Shown here one piece after another: positions 9,456-17,085 of a DNA stretch of 64,000 bases (its first letter is position 1; each line of letters starts with the position of its first letter). Under the pieces are notes generated by a model. That model made no database searches. It was not told where the DNA came from and saw only the letters and a program-made list of their open reading frames with translations. The stretch is from G965230065 sp965230065 (GTDB taxonomy: Bacteria > Bacteroidota > Bacteroidia > Cytophagales > Cyclobacteriaceae): the NCBI GenBank assembly GCA_965230065.1, contig OZ245942.1, forward strand, positions 4,464,001 to 4,528,000, in the 5' to 3' direction. The translations under genes were made by a program, and so were the position numbers.

Positions 9456-9490
9456 CCCCGGAAGTTTATTTAAGCAACCGGGGTTTTTTT
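9456..9490 (+). terminator. Rho-independent terminator
   Basis: CCCCGG (9456-9461) pairs with CCGGGG (9478-9483) and is followed by a run of seven T. It lies downstream of the sigma-factor gene and before the TPR lipoprotein gene. Confidence 0.75.
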
Positions 9491-9521
9491 GGTTTTATCA
9501 ACGAGAATATTACTATCTTTA
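9488..9521 (+). promoter_or_regulatory. Candidate Bacteroidota promoter
   Basis: TTTG (9488-9491) is followed after 22 bases by TATCTTTA (9514-9521), close to the TTTG/TAnnTTTG pattern of Bacteroidota sigma-A promoters. It would serve the lipoprotein gene at 9586 and overlaps the tail of the terminator. Confidence 0.4.
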
Positions 9522-9585
9522 TTAAACAGGCACATTTTAATCATCAGTAATTGTTCGCACTTACATCCTTAACCAGCATTTTACC

Positions 9586-11289
9586 ATGAAAGGCTATCTT
9601 TTTATCCGTTTATCCTTGAATTTTATCATTTTCTCATTGCTTGCTACTGCATGTTCCCCTAAGAAAAAAGATACCCAACAGGAAGGCCACCTGGGAGAAC
9701 TTCAGCTAGAAGTAAGCGGGGCTGCTGAGGCGCAGCCTCATTTTGAACAAGGATTGCTTCGTTTGCACAGCTTTGAGTATGCCGATGCGGCAGAAGCTTT
9801 CAGAAAGGCCCAGGAAATTGACCCTGGTTTTGCGATGGCCTACTGGGGAGAGGCCATGACGTATAATCATCCTTTATGGCGAAATCAGGATCAGGAAAAA
9901 GGAAAAGCTACGCTGGAAAAGTTGGGAGCTACTCCTGGTGATAGAAAAAAGAAAGCGGGTACTGCCCTGGAGCAAGACTTCTTGCAAGCAGTAGAAATTC
10001 TTTATGGGGAAGGTACCAAAACGGAAAGAGATCAGGCATATGCATCATATATGCATGACATGCACCAAAAATACCCGGATAGTCATGAGGTGGGTGCTTT
10101 TTATGCGCTTTCCTTGTTAGGTTCTGTATCTGTTGGGCGGGATGATGCGGTGTATGAAAAAGGGGCTGTGATTGCCAAAAGTATCATCGCCGAAAACCCA
10201 AACCATCCGGGGGCTTTGCATTACCTCATTCATGCCTACGATGACCCGGTTCATGCTTCCCTGGCCCTCCATGCTGCCGACAGCTATGCTAAAGTAGCAC
10301 CTGATGCAACGCATGCCTTGCACATGCCTTCTCATATTTATGTAGCACTGGGGATGTGGGATAAGGTGGTGGCTTCTAATGAAGCAGCCTATCAGGCCAG
10401 TGTAGATAAAATGAATCGCAACTATCATTCTTTTCACTGGCTAATGTATGGTTACCTGCAACAGGGAAGGTATGCTGAAGCCAGGCAAATGATGGAGGAT
10501 ATGGTACAGTACACTGAAGCTGAGCCAAACAAAGGTGCCAGGGCTTATCTTATCTCTATGAAAGGCACCTATTTGGTAGAAACCAACAATTGGGATAGTG
10601 ATGTAACTAATATTGAGGTAGATAAGGATGACCTGAATATCAGCTTACGGGCGATTTATTTCTATTTGGAAGGGGTAAAAGCATTTCATAAAAATGATAG
10701 TAAAGGCGTTCAGGTAATTATTAAAAAAATGGAAGATGAGCGCCTGGAAAAAACTATTCTGGTGAATGAAAAAGGAGTAGAAATGTGCAGTGGGGCAGGA
10801 TGGGCCTCCGAAATTCCTAACCAGCTTGATATTGACCAGGCGTATGTGATGGAACTTCAACTTAAAGGAATGTTGGCTGGTTTGAAAGGTGAAAATACCC
10901 TGGCCGAAAAGTATTTACAAGAAGCTGTTTTACTGGAAGAAAATATCAGCTATTCTTATGGCCCCCCACCCATTGTGAAACCATCCCATGAATTGTATGG
11001 GGAGTGGTTATTGAAGGCCAGGCGTTTGGAGGAAGCTGAAGTGCAATTTGATAAAGCTCTGGAAAGAGGCCCAAAACGTGTCCTCTCCCTCAAAGGACAA
11101 AAAGAAGTGGCGGAACAATTAGGCCATAGTGCCAAAGCCCGGGAAGTGGAAGTACTGTTAAAGGAAATTATGAAGCAGGCAGATGAAGATGTAACTGTTG
11201 AAGAAATGGGCAATCAAGCTGCTTTACTTCAAGAGATTAGCTTTTTTAAGACATCCGAAATTTCCAAAATTTCGGATGTCTCAGGTTAA
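9586..11289 (+). CDS. TPR-repeat lipoprotein
   Basis: 567 residues with a lipoprotein signal peptide (LLATAC, lipidated C23). The mature part holds several tetratricopeptide-like helical pairs: HFEQGLLRLHSFEYADAAEAF and EIDPGFAMAYWGEAM near the start, then a HALHMPSHIYVALG segment and WLMYGYLQQGRYAEARQM, and a C-terminal VQFDKALERGPKRVLSLKG. This is a known large secreted TPR family of unknown role. The last residues are encoded by one arm and loop of a perfect palindrome (11250-11280), so the native C-terminus may be shorter or have been extended by the repeat. Confidence 0.85.
   Translation: MKGYLFIRLSLNFIIFSLLATACSPKKKDTQQEGHLGELQLEVSGAAEAQPHFEQGLLRLHSFEYADAAEAFRKAQEIDPGFAMAYWGEAMTYNHPLWRNQDQEKGKATLEKLGATPGDRKKKAGTALEQDFLQAVEILYGEGTKTERDQAYASYMHDMHQKYPDSHEVGAFYALSLLGSVSVGRDDAVYEKGAVIAKSIIAENPNHPGALHYLIHAYDDPVHASLALHAADSYAKVAPDATHALHMPSHIYVALGMWDKVVASNEAAYQASVDKMNRNYHSFHWLMYGYLQQGRYAEARQMMEDMVQYTEAEPNKGARAYLISMKGTYLVETNNWDSDVTNIEVDKDDLNISLRAIYFYLEGVKAFHKNDSKGVQVIIKKMEDERLEKTILVNEKGVEMCSGAGWASEIPNQLDIDQAYVMELQLKGMLAGLKGENTLAEKYLQEAVLLEENISYSYGPPPIVKPSHELYGEWLLKARRLEEAEVQFDKALERGPKRVLSLKGQKEVAEQLGHSAKAREVEVLLKEIMKQADEDVTVEEMGNQAALLQEISFFKTSEISKISDVSG
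11250..11280. repeat. Perfect 14-bp inverted repeat inside the end of a gene
   Basis: Arms 11250-11263 and 11267-11280 are perfect complements with a 3-nt loop. The hairpin encodes the last residues of the TPR lipoprotein and sits between two convergent stop codons (11289 and 11293). It has no T-run on either strand but could block read-through in both directions. Confidence 0.85.
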
Positions 11290-11292
11290 AAT

Positions 11293-11910
11293 CTATTGAA
11301 TTTCAATATCAAACGTATAATCTATATCAGATTCTCCATCTGTAGAACCTGAGGTATCTGATTTGATATCGGGCTGGTGTTTTAAGATGACTTGGAAATT
11401 GCCCGAACCAGCTTCTCCGGTAGTCCAGGTTGTCTCAAGGCCTATGGGACGCATATCCTCATCTTCATCTTCATAATTTACAGGATCGCCTTGTTGCCCG
11501 CCACCAATGTTTCCATCTCCGGCAGGGCTTGAAAACAGCCCGTCAGTCCAACCGAAGAAAAGCTGATGCTCGTCTCCTTCTTCCTCTACCTCTTCGGTGA
11601 TGTCATATTCTTCATCGGTAGGTGCTACAAGTTCATTGAAAAACTCTATGGTAAGCGTGTAAGCCGTATTGGCAGGAAGTACAATCTCATCTATAGAAAC
11701 AGATTCAGGGCCATCTCCATCCGGGTCTGTAGCCTCAAAAGTTAACGCGCTTCCTCCCGCTTCAGGAGTGAAAGTAAGCCGGGTGGTGGTAATTGTTTCG
11801 GGTACTTCTTCTACAACAGGGTCATCATCTTCACAAGCTGAAATAAATAAGCATAAAGATGCGAGTGAAATGTGCAAAATCGCGCTTTTAAAAAAAGAAA
11901 TTTGTTGCAT
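11293..11910 (-). CDS. Acidic lipoprotein, partner of TonB receptor
   Basis: 205 residues with a lipoprotein signal peptide (LFISAC, C26). The mature protein is strongly acidic, with clusters such as CEDDDPVVEE and YEDEDEDM, and is predicted to be mostly strands. It follows the TonB receptor gene after 33 bases on the same strand, so the two are probably co-transcribed. Small lipoproteins of this kind commonly accompany metal-type TonB receptors in this phylum. The acidic clusters would suit cation binding, but that is an inference. Confidence 0.75.
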   Translation of the reverse strand: MQQISFFKSAILHISLASLCLFISACEDDDPVVEEVPETITTTRLTFTPEAGGSALTFEATDPDGDGPESVSIDEIVLPANTAYTLTIEFFNELVAPTDEEYDITEEVEEEGDEHQLFFGWTDGLFSSPAGDGNIGGGQQGDPVNYEDEDEDMRPIGLETTWTTGEAGSGNFQVILKHQPDIKSDTSGSTDGESDIDYTFDIEIQ

Positions 11911-11943
11911 GATTAATGGAAGTTTAATTGTGAATAAGAGATA

Positions 11944-14379
11944 TTAAAAATTATAATTAAGACTCAGGGTAAAATTTCGCCCGGCCTCATCGGTGTAATA
12001 CCGCAGGCGGTTCGTATAATTTCTATAGCTTACGTTGAACAGGTTGTGTACACCCAGCCTCCAGTGTAAAGTGGAAGTGTCTGTTATTTTCAGGCTGGCC
12101 CCGGCTTCAATATTCATGAGTGCATATCCATCCGGAGGGGGCAGGAAATCGAAAGTCCGGGAATCGGTTGTAAAAATATTTTCATCCTGGCTTGCTGCTT
12201 CAAAAAGCTCATCAATGGCAATGGTACGTGGCGCATGGCGCTGTTTGTCAGTATAAGAAACACCCATTTGAGCAAAAACATTTTTCATGCCCAGCCACTT
12301 ATCTTTTTCATACCTTAAGCTTGTGGCAATTTTGTTGGCTGGAATAAACGGAAGTTCATCGTCATTTTTGGTGTCCTTAGCCCTGAGGTAAGAGAGCTTG
12401 GTTTGCCAGGATAAAGGGGCAATAATCTGTAAATTTATACTGGCATCAAATCCGGCAAATAAGGTATTGGTCTGTCGGTACCAGTAATAGGGCAGCGCAC
12501 CCACATTGCTTACTGTTACGCCTTCTGGTCTGATGAAAATGTAATTTTTTATCCAATTGATATAAGCAGTAACTTCTGCAGAAAGCGGGCCTGTTGCGTA
12601 TTGAAAGGTATTGACCCATTTCAGCCCTTGTTCGTTGGCAATATCGGCCTCATCAAATTTTTGGATAAAGAAATTGTTGGGTGGAGGTGCCTGCCTGTCC
12701 CAATTCCAAAGCATGCCATATTCCAGTCCGGCCGTACTTTGGTGCTTGCCAAAGCTGTACAGTTCTGCCACATGGGGCGGGCGCCACGCCGTTCCCAGGC
12801 TGGTGGTAAAGCTGGCATGTTCGGTGAAACGATAAGTGCCCCCTACAGAAGCGGTTATGTTCCTGAAGCCAAAACTATCTTTATAAAACCCTTCGTTTAC
12901 ATTCCAGCCGTGGATGTTGTTGTGCTGAAAGTCAATCCGTAAACCTGCTTCCAGCTCCCATTTTTCACGGCCCAGGCGTTCTATCAAATAAATTCCGCCC
13001 GAGTAATTAGTGAAGTTAGGTATAAAATGGCTGCGTTGTGTACCCGGAATGTTGTCGTTGTCCTGATACATAAAATCCATACCCATACTTCCCTGGACAG
13101 GCCCGATGGGTTTGTGTTTCACTTCCAGGTTCAGGGTGTGGGTAGCAATTTTGAGGTTCATGGAAGGAATTTCATTCAAGGTCCCCCTGCGGATGTCAAA
13201 CTCCTGGCGGTGGTTCAACTGCAAGGCGTATTGGAGGGATATTTTTCCGAAATTGCTGAAATAATAGCCTTTTAGTTTTATCAGGTCGTGGGTTACTTCC
13301 TGCCTGGGGTTTTCAATCTTGTATGAAAAATCATCTGTAATGAGCGGACGGCCGTTTTCAAAAATATTTTCCAGGTCATCGAGGCTGCCAATTAACCCGG
13401 TTGTTTTAAGAATCCCAATTTCAGTTTCAAAATGACTGTAATACGCATCAATGCCAAAGGCGCTTCTTTTCAGCCCGACAGCGGCAGAAACATCCTTTTC
13501 ACGGATGCCTGTATTAGTTAGGGAGTAATCGGGGGCATGCATATCCCCCGCTTGTTTTAACGTGCCCTGCACGCGCCACCCCAAACCGCTAACGGCAGGT
13601 AATCCGCCTTCAAGCAAAACGGATCCTGTTCCTGAGCGGCCATTGCTCATTCCAATGGCATGGATTTCACCCCTGACCTTCGGGGTGGTGGGTAAATCGG
13701 GAGGAGAGGCAATCACCACACCCCCTATTGCTTCAGGGCCATACTTTACACTGGCAGCCCCTTTCAATACTGATAGTTTTTGGGCTGTAAACGGGTCGAT
13801 TTCCGGGGCATGTTCAGCACCCCATTGTTGCCCCTCCTGCCGCACCCCATTGTTCAGGATAAGAATACGGTTGCTATGCAACCCATGCAGCATGGGTTTG
13901 GCTACACTGGCGCCGGTTTGCAAAGTATTTACCCCGGTAATTTTTTCAAGCGATGCTGCCAGGGATTGCCCACGGGTGCTTTCCATTTCATCGGCAGTGA
14001 GTGAAGTCTCCGGAACAGCAATATCTGAGAGCGCTTCATCAGACACTACTACATTTTCCAGCAACAGCTCATCTGTATTTAAAGTAACCTTCAGGGGTTT
14101 ACTGAGCGGTACAGTAACTTCCAGGTATTGGGTTTGGTAGCCTGTGTACCGAACTACCAACTGATAGTTGCCCTCAGGAACGCGGGTAAACCTGAAATTA
14201 CCGGAAAGGTCAGTTGCCATACCCCTGTGTATGTCTTCAATAAACACAGTAGCACCAGGCAAGGGGTTGCCCCTGTCGTCTGTCACATTGCCTTTTACCT
14301 CGAAAATAGGACCTTGGGCATATACCGTATGAGCAGCTACCAATAGCCAAACACATATTGCCCACCACCTTGCTGTCAT
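11944..14379 (-). CDS. TonB-dependent receptor, probably for a metal
   Basis: 811 residues: signal peptide, a CarboxypepD-like domain (residues about 28-110, VTDDRGNPLPGATVFIED), a plug (about 120-235, with HGLHSNRILILNNGVRQEGQQ and GAASVKYGPEAIGGVV), and a C-terminal 22-stranded barrel ending in LSLNYNF with a terminal Phe. The His-rich plug loop (GAEHAPEIDPF) resembles that of zinc/heavy-metal receptors of the ZnuD type. A DUF2946-like gene lies upstream and an acidic lipoprotein gene downstream on the same strand, which supports metal import. The exact substrate is not known. Confidence 0.9.
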   Translation of the reverse strand: MTARWWAICVWLLVAAHTVYAQGPIFEVKGNVTDDRGNPLPGATVFIEDIHRGMATDLSGNFRFTRVPEGNYQLVVRYTGYQTQYLEVTVPLSKPLKVTLNTDELLLENVVVSDEALSDIAVPETSLTADEMESTRGQSLAASLEKITGVNTLQTGASVAKPMLHGLHSNRILILNNGVRQEGQQWGAEHAPEIDPFTAQKLSVLKGAASVKYGPEAIGGVVIASPPDLPTTPKVRGEIHAIGMSNGRSGTGSVLLEGGLPAVSGLGWRVQGTLKQAGDMHAPDYSLTNTGIREKDVSAAVGLKRSAFGIDAYYSHFETEIGILKTTGLIGSLDDLENIFENGRPLITDDFSYKIENPRQEVTHDLIKLKGYYFSNFGKISLQYALQLNHRQEFDIRRGTLNEIPSMNLKIATHTLNLEVKHKPIGPVQGSMGMDFMYQDNDNIPGTQRSHFIPNFTNYSGGIYLIERLGREKWELEAGLRIDFQHNNIHGWNVNEGFYKDSFGFRNITASVGGTYRFTEHASFTTSLGTAWRPPHVAELYSFGKHQSTAGLEYGMLWNWDRQAPPPNNFFIQKFDEADIANEQGLKWVNTFQYATGPLSAEVTAYINWIKNYIFIRPEGVTVSNVGALPYYWYRQTNTLFAGFDASINLQIIAPLSWQTKLSYLRAKDTKNDDELPFIPANKIATSLRYEKDKWLGMKNVFAQMGVSYTDKQRHAPRTIAIDELFEAASQDENIFTTDSRTFDFLPPPDGYALMNIEAGASLKITDTSTLHWRLGVHNLFNVSYRNYTNRLRYYTDEAGRNFTLSLNYNF

Positions 14380-14425
14380 GGGTGAAAATCTTAAAACATG
14401 AAAATAGAAATGAGAAAATTAAATG

Positions 14426-14797
14426 CTAAACAGTAAAGATAGCGATGGGAGGGGCTCTGGAACCAGGAAGGTCAGGTTGTAATGAAGCGAAAACAAATAC
14501 CAAAGCAGGTACAACAGTATTTTGAGCGCTGCTGAAACAAAAGGCGGCAAATTGCCCCGAATAATAATCCTGATGGGCAAATAAATCACACCAGAAACAC
14601 CCTTCGTCTTCAAAAGAGTTTGTCAGCGGGTATTCGGTACCTTCCTGTTGGAAGTGCTGCTTATCCTTTTGCTGAGCGTGTTGGGCTGTATTATGATGTG
14701 TGAGGTAAAAATGAAGTGGAAAAAAAGCCACTTGTGCCGACAACATAAAAATTGCCAGCAAGGTAGAAAATGCAGTATGTTTTCGGCTTTTTTTCAT
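14426..14797 (-). CDS. DUF2946-like small membrane/secreted protein
   Basis: 123 residues with an N-terminal hydrophobic segment (about 10-30), a His-rich stretch (HHNTAQHAQ), a CxxC pair in EGCFWCDLF, a second hydrophobic segment, and a C-terminal SRAPP motif. The CxxC plus terminal R(A/G)PP layout is the pattern seen in DUF2946 proteins, which cluster with copper and zinc genes. It is the first gene of the probable unit that includes the TonB receptor. Confidence 0.65.
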   Translation of the reverse strand: MKKSRKHTAFSTLLAIFMLSAQVAFFPLHFYLTHHNTAQHAQQKDKQHFQQEGTEYPLTNSFEDEGCFWCDLFAHQDYYSGQFAAFCFSSAQNTVVPALVFVFASLQPDLPGSRAPPIAIFTV

Positions 14798-14880
14798 AGA
14801 ATGCCTCGAAAGTATTAAAAACTACAGTCATCTCAAAACACAATACCAACCCTTACGTTTTTTCAATCAACAAAGTTTAT

Positions 14881-14910
14881 TTTGTTTGTTGGTGGTAATG
14901 CATAAATTTG
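14881..14910 (+). promoter_or_regulatory. Bacteroidota promoter for the dksA-like/scpB unit
   Basis: TTTG (14881-14884) and TAAATTTG (14903-14910) are separated by 18 bases and match the Bacteroidota promoter consensus well. A start site near 14917 would leave a leader of about 40 bases before the ATG at 14956. Confidence 0.6.
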
Positions 14911-14955
14911 CGCACATTATTTTTTTAATTGGGTAAACTGAAAATAAAAGTAAAT

Positions 14956-15342
14956 ATGAGTCAGGAAGAAAAAAACAGGTATTCAGCTGAGGAGCTCAAA
15001 GAATTTGAGCAAATTATTGATAATAAACTTGCCAAAGCCAAAGAAGAATTGGAAAATATAAAATCGGTATTGAGCCGCAAAGACGATCCCGGAACGGATA
15101 ATACCGTAGGCAGCACAAAGGTGCTGGAAGATGGTGCCGATACTACCGAAAAAGAAAACCTTAGCCAGCTGGCAGCTCGTCAGCAGAAGTTTATTGTGCA
15201 ATTGGAAAATGCGAAAGCCCGGATAAAAAATGGCACTTATGGAATTTGTGTAGATACGGGCAAATTAATATCTAAAGAAAGGTTAAGGGCGGTACCCCAC
15301 ACCATGCATTCTATCGAGGCGAAACTAAACCGCCAGCAATAA
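14956..15342 (+). CDS. DksA/TraR-family protein with degenerate zinc finger
   Basis: 128 residues from the ATG at 14956; an in-frame TTG at 14929 would add nine. The N-terminal half is a coiled-coil hairpin (KEFEQIIDNKLAKAKEELENI), and the C-terminal part follows the DksA/TraR finger pattern with GTYGICVDTGKLISKERLRAVP. Of the four zinc cysteines of classical TraR/DksA only the first is kept; the others are Thr, His or absent. It may still bind in the RNA polymerase secondary channel. It lies 37 bp before scpB on the same strand. Confidence 0.85.
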   Translation: MSQEEKNRYSAEELKEFEQIIDNKLAKAKEELENIKSVLSRKDDPGTDNTVGSTKVLEDGADTTEKENLSQLAARQQKFIVQLENAKARIKNGTYGICVDTGKLISKERLRAVPHTMHSIEAKLNRQQ

Positions 15343-15379
15343 TTTGTTTAAGCACACAATTTTTACCCTTTAGTACAAT

Positions 15380-16402
15380 TTGGAATTTTTAAGAAATCAT
15401 ATTGAAGCCCTTATTTTTTGTGCTTCTAAACCGATCACCCTTGCCGAAATACAGAGCTGCCTTTCTGAAATGTTTGACGCGGAAGTGTCAGAAGAAGATA
15501 TTCGACAGGCCATTGAAGAACTGATGGCCAAGTATGAAAAAGACGAGTTCTCTTTTCAGGTTTATCATATTGCCAAAGGGTATCAATTTCTGACCAAGCC
15601 AGCTTACAAAGCCAGCATTGGCATACTGCTTAAACAACAATCCAAGAAGAGGCTTTCTACTGCGGCGCTGGAAACATTGTCTATCATTGCTTACAAGCAG
15701 CCTGTAACCAAAGCCGAGATAGAGCAGATCAGGGGGGTGGGGTGTGATTATGCTGTTCAAAAATTACTTGAAAAAGCATTAATTGATATTGTGGGCAAAG
15801 ATGATACTGTGGGCAAGCCTTTGCTATATGGCACCAGTGATCAGTTTATGGAATATTTTGGCATCAACAGCCTGGACGAACTGCCTACGTTGAAAGATTT
15901 TGCACAGGATGAAAATACCATTGGGGTGGACGCTTTGGACAATGGGGAGGAAAGCTCTTCTGAAGAAAGTGTTGACGCAACCGAAGGGGAGGATACACCG
16001 GAAAATGAAAGTGAAAACCCCTCACAGCCCGAGACTGATACGGAAGCTGCACTTGCTACTGAAGGTGAAAACCATACAGAAATTGATGACCAACCTTCCC
16101 TAAATGATGAAATCGAACCGGCCCATAATGAGGAAGAAACCATCCAAAACGAAGAAGGAGCCACTGAAATAAATGAAATTGCCCCTAAGCCGGAGGAAGT
16201 GCCGGAAGAAGATAAAGCTTTGCCTGAAGGTGATGAAACAACGTCAGAAGAAAAGGAAGATGAGACTGAACCCGAACAAACCCCTTCTGCTGAGGAGGAA
16301 GAAGTAATGCCCGAAGAGGATGATGAACCTTCTGAAAACCCTGAAAATTCATCTGAAGAGGATGGTACTGAAGAAGATGCTACCAAGCCAGGTGGTTTGT
16401 GA
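15380..16402 (+). CDS. scpB: Segregation and condensation protein B with acidic tail
   Basis: 340 residues from a TTG start (MEFLRNHIEALIFCASKPI). Residues about 1-170 are the two winged-helix domains of ScpB, including LETLSIIAYKQPVTKAEIEQIRG; ScpB works with SMC and ScpA in chromosome condensation. ScpB is normally about 180-220 residues. Here residues about 180-340 form a low-complexity tail made almost entirely of Glu, Asp, Ser, Pro and Thr. The tail is in frame with no sign of frameshift. Acidic tails are known in some Bacteroidota ScpB proteins, but this one nearly doubles the protein. Confidence 0.92.
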   Translation: MEFLRNHIEALIFCASKPITLAEIQSCLSEMFDAEVSEEDIRQAIEELMAKYEKDEFSFQVYHIAKGYQFLTKPAYKASIGILLKQQSKKRLSTAALETLSIIAYKQPVTKAEIEQIRGVGCDYAVQKLLEKALIDIVGKDDTVGKPLLYGTSDQFMEYFGINSLDELPTLKDFAQDENTIGVDALDNGEESSSEESVDATEGEDTPENESENPSQPETDTEAALATEGENHTEIDDQPSLNDEIEPAHNEEETIQNEEGATEINEIAPKPEEVPEEDKALPEGDETTSEEKEDETEPEQTPSAEEEEVMPEEDDEPSENPENSSEEDGTEEDATKPGGL

Positions 16403-16456
16403 AGGCCAACAACAACGGCAGCTTTTTTTACAGTATTTTTTAAACTTTTCTTGTTC

Positions 16457-16915
16457 ATGGGCCTTGTCATAGGCATCCCTACAATTACGATGGATGCCCT
16501 CTCAGGCCAATGGATGCCCTCCTGGAAATATTTCTTTTTGCCTGTCATCAGTGGCTTTTTGTCTGCCACCGGAATAATATTATTGCATGTGGTACGTCTG
16601 AGAAAGCTGGGTGTAAAAAATTTATATTTTCATCCCAAACAAACCACTTTCTTTGAAGCCGGGGTCTCTAAATTTGAGTTATTAGAAAAACTAAGGTCTT
16701 CGCCAGGTATATTCAAAATATGGGACCTGGACGATGCCATCGAATACCGTACGGGTGATTTGCTGAGTGGCTTTTCTGTTGAGATTAACTTCATAAAAAA
16801 CGAAAATAACAAGCCGTTCCTGAAAGTAACCAGCCGCCCGGCCTATCGGTATACCTTTATTGACTTTGGCGTAAGCTGGGAGCAGTTGAATTATGTGAAG
16901 CAAATAGCAAAGTAA
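16457..16915 (+). CDS. Hypothetical membrane protein
   Basis: About 152 residues from ATG 16457 (a TTG at 16451 is also possible). One or two hydrophobic segments lie at the N-terminus (FLPVISGFLSATGIILLHVV), followed by a soluble domain with WDLDDAIEYRTGDLLSGF and a C-terminal PAYRYTFIDFGVSWEQ. No family is recognised. It follows scpB after about 55 bases on the same strand and may be co-transcribed. Confidence 0.65.
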   Translation: MGLVIGIPTITMDALSGQWMPSWKYFFLPVISGFLSATGIILLHVVRLRKLGVKNLYFHPKQTTFFEAGVSKFELLEKLRSSPGIFKIWDLDDAIEYRTGDLLSGFSVEINFIKNENNKPFLKVTSRPAYRYTFIDFGVSWEQLNYVKQIAK

Positions 16916-17085
16916 AAGAATATTACCCCTCCGGCGCCGGACGTTGTCCGTCTACTTCCAAGATATGGCTATTTTTGCTTTCTACGGACGGAGGAGGTCC
17001 TGTATTCATTTAGTTTAGCACCGGACGGGAGCGCCCAGACAGCGTCCTTCGCCAGCTTAGAAGCGGGCATCAGCTTAGTTGACTA
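16916..17085. other. GC-rich intergenic region between convergent genes
   Basis: 170 bp without a reading frame. It contains short complementary blocks (CCGTC near 16948 and GACGG near 16987) and the word CGGGAGCGCC at 17026-17035, which also occurs in the GC-rich gap at 47198-47207. No RNA family or terminator with a T-run is evident. Confidence 0.4.

Noticed and set aside
15841..16569. Long minus-strand frame (242 codons), very rich in Ser
   Set aside because: It is the antisense of the Glu/Asp-rich tail of scpB; GAA/GAG read backwards gives TTC/CTC, a well-known shadow.
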